Shown: positions 27,387 to 34,122 of the stretch, piece by piece | Layout of the letters: every line of letters begins with the position of its first letter | Numbering within the stretch: position 1 is the first letter of the stretch | The notes under the pieces: generated by a model | The model's database searches: none | What the model was told of the DNA's origin: nothing | What the model saw: the letters and a program-made list of their open reading frames with translations, nothing else | Position numbers and translations under genes: made by a program | From: Paractinoplanes tereljensis | GTDB taxonomy: Bacteria; Actinomycetota; Actinomycetes; Mycobacteriales; Micromonosporaceae | NCBI RefSeq assembly: GCF_016862435.1 | Contig: NZ_BOMY01000013.1 | Span: 186,001-250,000 of the forward strand | Length of the DNA: 64,000 nt | Direction of reading: 5' to 3'

Positions 27387-28085
27387 TCACTCCGCGAGGC
27401 TCAACCGGTACCCGAATCCTCGGTGCGTGTGGATCAGGGCCGGCGGCGTCTCGTCGACCTTCTGCCGCAACCGGGAGACGAGCCGCTCGATCGCGTTGCC
27501 GGCCCGGGTCTCGCCCCACACGTGCCGGGCCAGCTGCTCCTTGGACAGCACCCGGCCGGCGTTGCGCAGCAGGTGCCGGAGAAGCCGGTATTCCGCGGGG
27601 GTCACCTCGAGCAGCCGGTCGCCTCGCCAGGACCGGCGGACGGTGTCGTCGAGCAGCAGGTCGCCGTGCCGCAGCACGTCCACCGGTCCGGCGCCGGACC
27701 GGTCCCGCACCAGCACCTGGACCCGGGCCAGCAACTCGGCGCTGCGGCACGGCTTGGTGACGTAGTCCTCGATCCGGGTGCCGAGCATCGGCAGCAGCTC
27801 GCCCAGGAACTCGCAGGCGGTCACGCAGAGGACCGGCGGGCGGTCGCTGAAGGTCAGCCGCTCACGGGCGAGATCGTGCAGGTCGGGAGTGTCCACATCG
27901 ACCACCACCAGGTCGATCCGCTGCTCGTCGAGCAACCGCACCGCGGCGGCTCCGGTCGCGGTCACGGTGACCCGGTAGCCGTCCTGGCTCAGCTCCGCCG
28001 TCAGAGCCCGGCGCATGCTCGGGTCGGGTGCCACCACCAGCACCAACGGATCGAGCCCGGTTCGCACCATCTCCTGGACGCGCAT
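27387..28085 (-). CDS. Orphan OmpR/PhoB-family response regulator
   Basis: 232-aa protein with a receiver domain (1-~125) and a winged-helix DNA-binding domain (~140-230; SWRGDRLLEVTPAEYRLL, SKEQLARHVWG, IERLVSRLRQKVDE, IHTHRGFGYRLS). The phospho-acceptor is Asp63 in VVVDVDTPD and the switch lysine is Lys111 in VTKPCRS. The usual acidic pair at the N-terminus is degraded: where DDDPSM is expected the protein reads APDPSM, so phosphorylation may be weak or absent. No histidine kinase is adjacent. It lies 61 nt upstream of the P450 on the same strand and probably controls that operon. Confidence 0.85.
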   Translation of the reverse strand: MRVQEMVRTGLDPLVLVVAPDPSMRRALTAELSQDGYRVTVTATGAAAVRLLDEQRIDLVVVDVDTPDLHDLARERLTFSDRPPVLCVTACEFLGELLPMLGTRIEDYVTKPCRSAELLARVQVLVRDRSGAGPVDVLRHGDLLLDDTVRRSWRGDRLLEVTPAEYRLLRHLLRNAGRVLSKEQLARHVWGETRAGNAIERLVSRLRQKVDETPPALIHTHRGFGYRLSLAE

Positions 28086-28250
28086 GCGCAGACCTCACTT
28101 CGCGGCCGGACCGGCCAATGGCATCGGGACGCATCGATTCAAGCACCCCGACGCCCCGGCGCGTCAGTACTCCACGACGCGAGCCGCGCCGGAGGGGTGA
28201 CGGATGATCGGCCCATATCCCCGAGGTGTGATGCAGCGCACATTGGAGGG

Positions 28251-29174
28251 ATGTGGATCGGAAGGTTAGGGCTGGTCACGGTGGTCGCGGCGGGGATTGT
28301 CCTCGTCGGACCGACCGGGGCGGAGGCCGCGTTCCCCGGACGGAACGGGCGGATCGCCTTTCAGCGGGAGTCGGTGGCGGGGGATCACACCCAGACCGAC
28401 CTGTGGACTATCGGAGCGGACGGGAAGAACGCCCGGCGGCTCACCAACACACCGGGACTCAACGAACTCGCGCCGGCCTGGAACGGGGCCGGGACGAAGC
28501 TGGTGTTCTGGCGGACTCCGGCGCCCTTCGGGCACGGCGCGATCTGGACGATGGATGCCGACGGGCGGCATCAGAAGCGACTCACCACCGGGATGGACGC
28601 GCGGGATCCGGTCTGGAACCGGCAGGGTACGCGGATCATCTTCACCAAGGTCGTCAACGGAGGCTTCGACCTCTGGGTGATGCGCAGCGACGGGTCGGGG
28701 AAGAAGGCGCTCACCCGAGGGGCCCCGCTCGACTTCGAGGCGGCCTGGTCACCCGACGGGAAACGGGTGGCGTTCACCCGCGGGTCGGAGACCGGGGACG
28801 TCGGGGATATCTTCGTGCTGACCCTCGCCACCGGGAAGATCAAGCGGGTCACCAAGAACCCCGACTACGACCATCAGGTGGCCTGGTCGCCGGACGGCAA
28901 GCGGCTGGTCTTCGAGCGGGACACGCTCCGGCAGTCGTCGATCTGGACCATCAACCCGGACGGCACCAAGTTCCGGCGGCTGACCACCGGCAACTTCTTC
29001 GACCTCGGGCCGGCCTGGTCACCGGACGGCCGCTACATCACGTTCGGGACCGACCGGACCAGCCTCCTCGGCGACCTCTGGCTGATGCGAGCCGACGGCA
29101 CAGCGAAGAAGCTGCTGTACGGCGTGCAGCCCGCCGCCGAGGGCTTCCCCGACTGGCAACCACGAAAGCGCTGA
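28251..29174 (+). CDS. Exported TolB-like beta-propeller protein (PD40 repeats)
   Basis: 307-aa secreted protein: signal peptide MWIGRLGLVTVVAAGIVLVG with cleavage after AEA, then a six-bladed propeller of PD40/WD40-like repeats. Repeat cores seen are LNELAPAWNGAGTKLVF, ARDPVWNRQGTRIIFT, FEAAWSPDGKRVAFT, HQVAWSPDGKRLVFE and LGPAWSPDGRYITF, each followed by a DLW/SIW strand. TolB-type propellers bind proteins or ligands; no peptidase domain is attached. ATG 28251 has a GGAGGG directly upstream with very short spacing. No recognised operon partner; a large hairpin follows the stop. Confidence 0.85.
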   Translation: MWIGRLGLVTVVAAGIVLVGPTGAEAAFPGRNGRIAFQRESVAGDHTQTDLWTIGADGKNARRLTNTPGLNELAPAWNGAGTKLVFWRTPAPFGHGAIWTMDADGRHQKRLTTGMDARDPVWNRQGTRIIFTKVVNGGFDLWVMRSDGSGKKALTRGAPLDFEAAWSPDGKRVAFTRGSETGDVGDIFVLTLATGKIKRVTKNPDYDHQVAWSPDGKRLVFERDTLRQSSIWTINPDGTKFRRLTTGNFFDLGPAWSPDGRYITFGTDRTSLLGDLWLMRADGTAKKLLYGVQPAAEGFPDWQPRKR

Positions 29175-29186
29175 CCGAACAACTCC

Positions 29187-29216
29187 GCGGGCCCCGGCGA
29201 CGTCGTCGGAGCCCGC
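29187..29216. terminator. Bidirectional hairpin between convergent TolB-like and SDR genes
   Basis: GCGGGC (29187-29192) pairs with GCCCGC (29211-29216). Inside, CCGGCGAC/GTCGTCGG extend the stem with one mismatch. It sits 12 nt after the TolB-like stop and 9 nt beyond the SDR stop. No T-tract. Confidence 0.6.
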
Positions 29217-29225
29217 ACCAAACTC

Positions 29226-29960
29226 TCAGATCACCGTGGTTCCGCCGTCGACGACCAGTTCCTGGCCGTTGACGTAGCTTGAGTCGTCGGAGGCCAGGAA
29301 CAACGCGGCCGACGCGATCTCCTCCGGGCGGCCCATCTCGCGTCGCGGGATCACGGACTCGAACTGTGCCTTCAGCTGCTCGTCCATCACCTCGGCCATC
29401 AGGGCCGTGGCTACTTGGCCGGGGGTCAGCACGTTCACCCGGATCCGCCGGTCGCGCAGCTCGGAGACCCACACCCGGGCGTAGGCGGGCAGCACGGCCT
29501 TGCTCGCCGCGTACACACTCCAGTCGGGGTAGCCCCGGAGCGACGCGTTCGACCCGGTCATGAAGATCGAGCCGCCGTCGTTGAACAGCGGCAGCGCCTT
29601 CTGGACGGTGAACAGCGTGCCGCGCGCGTTCAGCGTGAAGGCGGCGTCGAACTGCTTCTCGGTGATCTCGCCGAGCCGGCCCTGCTCGCCCGTCCCGGCA
29701 CTGGCCCAGAGCACGTCGATCGCACCCTTCTCCTGTTTGACCGTCTCGAACAGGCGGTCCAGGTCGTCGAGGTCGGCCGAGTCGGCCTGCACGCCGGTCA
29801 CGTTGCGGCCGATCAGCTTGACCGCTTCGTCCAGCGCGTCCTTCCGCCGGCCCGAGATGAAGACGTGCGCTCCCTCGTCAACGAACAACTTCGCACCGGC
29901 CAGCGCCATCCCGCTGGTCCCGCCGGTGATCACCGCAACCTTGCCGTCGAGCTTTCCCAC
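29226..29960 (-). CDS. SDR-family oxidoreductase
   Basis: 244-aa classical short-chain dehydrogenase: TGGTSGMALAGAKLF (a TGxxxGxx variant, residues ~10-24), VLWASAGTGEQG, catalytic Ser in TGSNASLRG and Tyr-Lys in YAASKAVLPAYAR (~145), VLTPGQVATALM, and DDSSYVNGQELVVDGG at the end. I choose GTG 29960 because AAGGGAG lies 6 nt upstream of it; the in-frame ATG at 29984 overlaps the putative TetR operator. It is divergent from a TetR regulator, which is the typical arrangement for control of a detoxifying or quorum-related SDR. Confidence 0.87.
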   Translation of the reverse strand: MGKLDGKVAVITGGTSGMALAGAKLFVDEGAHVFISGRRKDALDEAVKLIGRNVTGVQADSADLDDLDRLFETVKQEKGAIDVLWASAGTGEQGRLGEITEKQFDAAFTLNARGTLFTVQKALPLFNDGGSIFMTGSNASLRGYPDWSVYAASKAVLPAYARVWVSELRDRRIRVNVLTPGQVATALMAEVMDEQLKAQFESVIPRREMGRPEEIASAALFLASDDSSYVNGQELVVDGGTTVI

Positions 29961-29974
29961 AAGCACTCCCTTGG

Positions 29975-30000
29975 TTAAGTACACCGACCTGAGTGCTTAA
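29975..30000. promoter_or_regulatory. Putative TetR operator
   Basis: TTAAGTAC (29975-29982) and GTGCTTAA (29993-30000) form an inverted repeat with one mismatch and a 10-bp spacer. It lies in the 90-nt region between the divergent SDR and tetR genes, next to the SDR start. It is far more AT-rich than its surroundings and is the obvious binding site for the adjacent TetR. Confidence 0.55.
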
Positions 30001-30050
30001 CGTAGCAGCTATGCACACCGATCGGTACCCAAGACGGCTATGCTGGGCCG

Positions 30051-30635
30051 GTGACCGAGATGGAGAAGGGACCGCGGGGCCTGCGTCGCGGCCGGGGCGC
30101 ACGCGAGCGCATCCTCAGCGCGTCCCAGCGACTGTTCCGCGAGCAGGGCATCAACGGCACCGGCATGGACCAGCTCTGCACGGCCGCCGAGGTGTCCAAG
30201 CGCACGCTCTACCAGCACTTCGCCGGCAAGGACGAGCTGATCGCCGAGGGCCTGCGCCGCTTCGACCCGGACATCCTGCCCGAGGTGTTCGACCGCACCG
30301 ACCTCACGCCTCGCGAGCGGCTCCTCGCCCCGTTCGACGTGCACTCGCCGCTGTGCCCGTTCATCGCGGCGGCCGTCGAGATCCCCGACCCGGACCACCC
30401 GGCCCGGGTGGAGGCCACCACCTACAAGAAGGGCTTTGCCGCCCGGTTCGCCGAGACCGCCCGCGAGGCCGGTGTCACCCACCCGGAACAGCTCGGCGAG
30501 CAACTGGCGCTACTGCTGGACGGCGCCTCGGCCCGCAGCCGGGTGCTCAACACCGACGCGTTCAGCACCGCCGCCGCCATCGCCGCCGTCCTGGTCGATC
30601 AGGCGCTGCCCGCAAGCCGGCCGTTCTCCAGGTAG
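30051..30635 (+). CDS. TetR-family transcriptional regulator
   Basis: 194-aa repressor: N-terminal helix-turn-helix (RERILSASQRLFREQGINGT, AAEVSKRTLYQHFAGKDELI) and a C-terminal ligand-binding part with HSPLCPFIAAAVEIPD, a segment common to one TetR subgroup that often controls a neighbouring oxidoreductase. Start GTG 30051; an ATG at 30060 is also in frame. It is divergent from the SDR gene across a dyad. Its last 37 nt overlap the convergent NUDIX gene. Confidence 0.87.
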   Translation: MTEMEKGPRGLRRGRGARERILSASQRLFREQGINGTGMDQLCTAAEVSKRTLYQHFAGKDELIAEGLRRFDPDILPEVFDRTDLTPRERLLAPFDVHSPLCPFIAAAVEIPDPDHPARVEATTYKKGFAARFAETAREAGVTHPEQLGEQLALLLDGASARSRVLNTDAFSTAAAIAAVLVDQALPASRPFSR

Positions 30636-31036
30636 CGGGTCTCGCCGGGGACCGCGGCCCGGATGCGGCGGGCCAGGCGGTCCACTGTGTATTCCGCCAG
30701 GTGGGCGACCGGGATGTACGCCCATTCCAGGATCTCGCCGTCGGTGAATTCGATGGCGGCGTGCTGGGCTTCGGTCAGGATGCCGCCGTCGAAGAGGAAG
30801 AGCAGCTTGTCGCCCTCGGTCGGGTGCGGGGCCCAGTCGATGATCAGTGCCTGGCCGGGCGAGACCACTAGACCGAGCTCTTCGCGTACCTCTCGGGTGC
30901 AGGCTTCGGAGGGCGTCTCGCCCTCCTCGACCATTCCGCCGGGGATCTCCCACTCGTCCTTGTAGTGGGTGCGCACCATCATGATCCGGCCGTCGGCGTC
31001 GCGGAACAGCGCTCCGGCGGCTACCAACAGGCTCAC
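30599..31036 (-). CDS. NUDIX hydrolase
   Basis: 145-aa phosphohydrolase. The Nudix box GGMVEEGETPSEACTREVRE followed by ELG is complete (Gx5Ex7REUxEExGU). FRDADGRIMMVRTHYKDEWEI precedes it in the usual way. The substrate (a nucleoside diphosphate linked to X) is not predictable. I place the start at GTG 31036, with AAGG upstream; GTG 31045 is three codons longer. Convergent with, and overlapping, tetR by 37 nt. Confidence 0.85.
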   Translation of the reverse strand: MSLLVAAGALFRDADGRIMMVRTHYKDEWEIPGGMVEEGETPSEACTREVREELGLVVSPGQALIIDWAPHPTEGDKLLFLFDGGILTEAQHAAIEFTDGEILEWAYIPVAHLAEYTVDRLARRIRAAVPGETRYLENGRLAGSA

Positions 31037-31046
31037 CCCTGGCACC

Positions 31047-32351
31047 TTACGGCGTGACCGCGACCTGGAAGATAGGGAGTTTGCCCAATCTTTGGTACGC
31101 GTGCAGGGCGGCCTGCGTGCTGTCCACCGAGGAGTCCTGCCCCTTTTGGTTGTGCGGGGTCTCGAACTGCACCATCGCCCGGATCTTCGGGAAGCGGCGA
31201 AGCTCGTCGCCCAGATCCCGATAGAAGTCGACCTTGTAACCGGTGTTGCGCCGGGAGGACCAGACCCCCCACTCGGCGATCATCAGCGGTTTGCCGGGAT
31301 GCCGGGAGAGGGCCCAGTTGTAGAAGCCGGGCCAGGCGCGCTTTCCCTCGATCCGGCGGTTGAAGATCTCGGCGAAGTCGCCGTGGCCGTAACCGGGGTC
31401 GCTGTAGGCGTACGTGTCGAAGCCGATCCAGTCGACCACGTCGTCGCCGGGGTACATGTAGTTGAACCAGCTCTGCTGCGCGTGCTTCACGTACGCCATG
31501 TGCACCAGCACGCTGACGATGTTGTTGACGCCGTGCGCGCGCAGCCGGTTGATCACGTGCCGGTACATGGCCGCGTAATCGCGTGCGGTGTAACCGGAGC
31601 CGGCCCGCTCCCGGACGTCGTTCTCGCCCTCGTGGTGGACGGCGAAGAAGAACTGCTCGGGGAAGTTCTTCTTGATGTGTACGGCGAGCCGGTCCAGGAA
31701 CGCGTCGGTGCGCCGGTCACCGCGGGCGATCGCGGCCCACGAGGCCGACTCCGGCTTCCAGTTGAGGAACAGGATGCGATGGCGACCGGGCTGGTGCGCG
31801 ATCGCGATCTCCTGGTCGGTGGGGAACAGCTGCCGGATCCCGCCGTGATAAGCGTGGTAGATCGCCTGGGTGCGACCGGTCTTGCGTTCGAAGGCGGCGA
31901 GCGCACTGGCGCCGCGGCTCTCGGTGTGCGCGCCGGGCGCGACCCCCCACAGCACGTTGCAGGTGGGGACGAGCTTGCGGCCGGTGCGGCAGTGGGTGCG
32001 CGGCGCGGCCGCGCCGGGGACCAGGCCGGGTACCGCGATGCGAGGCGCCGGTTGGTTCGAGAGCGCGCCCGGGGCAAGCGCCACGGTCGGGTCGTCCGCA
32101 GTGGTGGAGGGACCCGCACTGGGCGACTTCCGGCCGGGCAGCAGGCGCCGATTGTCGCCGAGGGCCGGGAAATCCGGGGCGGCGATGACCGGTAACGAGA
32201 CGGTGGGATCCCCGACCGAGCCGAACGGCAGCCCGAGTTGATCGACGCCGCCGGTCCAGGCCCAGACGAGGGTCGTCGCCACGGACAGCACGAAGGCCAC
32301 CGGTACGGCGGCGAAGTGTACAAACCGGAGTCGTCGCGGGCGTCGGGTCAC
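31047..32351 (-). CDS. Secreted/anchored GH26-like glycoside hydrolase
   Basis: 434-aa protein: basic N-terminus and one transmembrane/signal segment (FVHFAAVPVAFVLSVATTLVWAW), a Pro/Ala/Ser-rich linker of about 85 residues, then a TIM-barrel-like catalytic domain. The putative acid/base is the Glu of VHHEGEND (~residue 245) and the nucleophile the Glu of LMIAEWGVW (~355), spaced as in GH26 beta-mannanases; YPGDDVVDWIGFDTYAY is also GH26-like. GTG 32351 is chosen as the first start before the membrane segment. It faces away from the polysaccharide operon and probably trims or releases the polymer (inference). Confidence 0.75.
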   Translation of the reverse strand: MTRRPRRLRFVHFAAVPVAFVLSVATTLVWAWTGGVDQLGLPFGSVGDPTVSLPVIAAPDFPALGDNRRLLPGRKSPSAGPSTTADDPTVALAPGALSNQPAPRIAVPGLVPGAAAPRTHCRTGRKLVPTCNVLWGVAPGAHTESRGASALAAFERKTGRTQAIYHAYHGGIRQLFPTDQEIAIAHQPGRHRILFLNWKPESASWAAIARGDRRTDAFLDRLAVHIKKNFPEQFFFAVHHEGENDVRERAGSGYTARDYAAMYRHVINRLRAHGVNNIVSVLVHMAYVKHAQQSWFNYMYPGDDVVDWIGFDTYAYSDPGYGHGDFAEIFNRRIEGKRAWPGFYNWALSRHPGKPLMIAEWGVWSSRRNTGYKVDFYRDLGDELRRFPKIRAMVQFETPHNQKGQDSSVDSTQAALHAYQRLGKLPIFQVAVTP

Positions 32352-32353
32352 GA

Positions 32354-32424
32354 GGTGCCAGTATTGTGACGAAGATCCGGTTTGTCCAATACCTGATGCG
32401 GGAAAGGCACCGGAAAGTTGGACA
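32354..32424. promoter_or_regulatory. Nested dyads in the GH26 - cysC divergent region
   Basis: Three inverted repeats lie within 71 bp: GGTGCC/GGCACC (32354-32359, 32406-32411), GTATTG/CAATAC (32361-32366, 32387-32392) and TGTCCAA/TTGGACA (32383-32389, 32418-32424). They occupy the shared promoter region of the GH26 hydrolase and the cysC gene, so a common regulator is possible. Confidence 0.3.
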
Positions 32425-32507
32425 GATCGGCCGCTCCGCCCTGCCCTCGACCACGACCGCCGGTGCTGCGAAACTGTCCCCCTAGTCGGCCGCAGGGGGA
32501 TGCAAAG

Positions 32508-34028
32508 GTGAATGGTTCGGTGCTTCCCGAGGACGTGTTGCGCGACGCGCCGTCTTATACGCCGCTCCCACACGAGCTCGCGGACCTGGAGCTGTTGCTC
32601 AGCGGCGCCTACACACCGCTGACCGGCTTTCTCGGCCGCCCCGACCTGGACGCGTTACGCCGCCGCGGGCGCCTCGCCGACGGCACGTCCTGGCCGGTCC
32701 CGGTGACCCTCGACGTGCCGTCCGAGCTGGTCAACGGCCTGGAGCTGGACGACCCGCTGCACCGCACGATCATCCTGACCGACCCGGAGGGCGCGCCGGT
32801 GGCGGCGCTCGAGGTCAGCGACGCCTGGTCGACCGGCGAGCGCACCTACGGCGTCGGCGGCACGGTGCGCCGGATGGGCGACGGCGGGCACGGCCCGTTC
32901 CAACGGTTGCGGCGCACGCCGGCCGAGGTCAAGGTGCTGCTGCCGCCGGGCCGGGTGCTCGGCGTGATCGCCGACCGGCCGCTGCACCGCCCGCAGCTCG
33001 CCCAGATCGCGCACGCGGCCCGCACCCTCGCCGCGCACCTGCTGATCCTCATCCCGGTGAGCGGTCCCGGGCCCGACGGTCTGCCGCCCGAGGCGCTGGT
33101 CCGGTCGGTCTTCTCGGCCCGCGACCGGATGCCCCCGGCCACGGTGGTGGCCGTGCCGCTGCTCACCCGGGGCGACGAGATGCGCGACGCGATGCTGCGG
33201 GCCCGCGTCGTCGCCGCGTACGGCGCCACCCACGTGCTCTCCGGCGGCGAGATGCTCTCCGGCCGGGGCCTGCACGTGCTGGTGCCGCGCGAGTTGGCCT
33301 ACGACAACCGGGACGGCCAGTGGCGCTGGCGGGACGACATCCCGCCGCGCAACCGCCGCCTCGCGATGACCCCGTCAGAGATCGACGACCTGCTCGACCG
33401 CGGTTTCCCGCTGCCCGAGTGGCACACTCCCCCGGCGGTGGCCAAGGAGCTGGTCCGGGCCCGGCCGCCGCGCCGGCACCGGGGTCTGGTGGTGTTCTTC
33501 ACCGGCCTCTCCGGCTCGGGCAAGTCGACAATCGCCCGCGGTCTGGCCGACTCGCTGCGCGAGTCCGGCGAACGCACGGTGACGCTGCTGGACGGCGACG
33601 TGGTGCGGCGCGAGCTCTCCGCGGGGCTGGGCTTCAGCAAGGCCGACCGCGACCGCAACGTACGCCGGATCGGCTGGGTCGCCGCCGAGATCGGCCGGCA
33701 CCGGGGCATGGCCGTGGCCTGCCCGATCGCACCCTACGAAGAGGCCCGGGCCGCGGTCCGGGGGATGGCCACCGAGGCCGGCGCCGGTTTCCTGCTGGTG
33801 CACGTGGCCACCCCGCTCGAGGTGTGCGAGCAGCGCGACCGCAAGGGCCTCTACGCCCGGGCGCGGGCCGGTCAGTTGCGCGGCATGACCGGGATCGACG
33901 ATCCCTACGAGACGCCGGCCGACGCCGAACTGACCATCGACACCACCACGATCACCGTCCCCGAGGCGGTCGAACTGGTGCTCGCATACCTCGTGGAACA
34001 CGGCTGGGTGGAGCCGAAACTGGGCTAA
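32508..34028 (+). CDS. cysC: APS kinase with degenerate ATP-sulfurylase-like N-domain
   Basis: 506-aa protein. The C-terminal ~180 residues are an intact adenylyl-sulfate kinase: P-loop FFTGLSGSGKSTIARGL, DGDVVRRELSAGLGFSKADR, VACPIAPYEEARAAVR, GIDDPYETPADAEL. It makes PAPS from APS. The N-terminal ~320 residues align with ATP sulfurylase (LSGAYTPLTGFLGRPDLDAL), but the catalytic QxRNPxHRxH reads IADRPLHRPQ and GRDHAG reads GATHVLSG, so this half is probably inactive. GTG 32508 has GGGGGA 7 nt upstream. It is first in the plus-strand polysaccharide cluster, 94 nt ahead of wzz, and would feed both sulfotransferases. Confidence 0.88.
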   Translation: MNGSVLPEDVLRDAPSYTPLPHELADLELLLSGAYTPLTGFLGRPDLDALRRRGRLADGTSWPVPVTLDVPSELVNGLELDDPLHRTIILTDPEGAPVAALEVSDAWSTGERTYGVGGTVRRMGDGGHGPFQRLRRTPAEVKVLLPPGRVLGVIADRPLHRPQLAQIAHAARTLAAHLLILIPVSGPGPDGLPPEALVRSVFSARDRMPPATVVAVPLLTRGDEMRDAMLRARVVAAYGATHVLSGGEMLSGRGLHVLVPRELAYDNRDGQWRWRDDIPPRNRRLAMTPSEIDDLLDRGFPLPEWHTPPAVAKELVRARPPRRHRGLVVFFTGLSGSGKSTIARGLADSLRESGERTVTLLDGDVVRRELSAGLGFSKADRDRNVRRIGWVAAEIGRHRGMAVACPIAPYEEARAAVRGMATEAGAGFLLVHVATPLEVCEQRDRKGLYARARAGQLRGMTGIDDPYETPADAELTIDTTTITVPEAVELVLAYLVEHGWVEPKLG

Positions 34029-34047
34029 ACCCATCACGAAGGCGGGC

Positions 34048-34097
34048 GTGAGACGTTTACCTCCCTGGGGGCAAATCGCCCAATATCACCGTCTCAC
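34048..34097 (+). promoter_or_regulatory. Nested stem-loop in the wzz leader
   Basis: Outer arms GTGAGACG (34048-34055) and CGTCTCAC (34090-34097) are perfect complements and enclose GGGC-aaatc-GCCC (34069-34081). It starts 19 nt after the cysC stop and ends 25 nt before the wzz start. It could be an attenuator, processing site or terminator between cysC and the operon. Confidence 0.4.
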
Positions 34098-34122
34098 TTC
34101 ACCCCGGAAGGTCCGCCAACCG

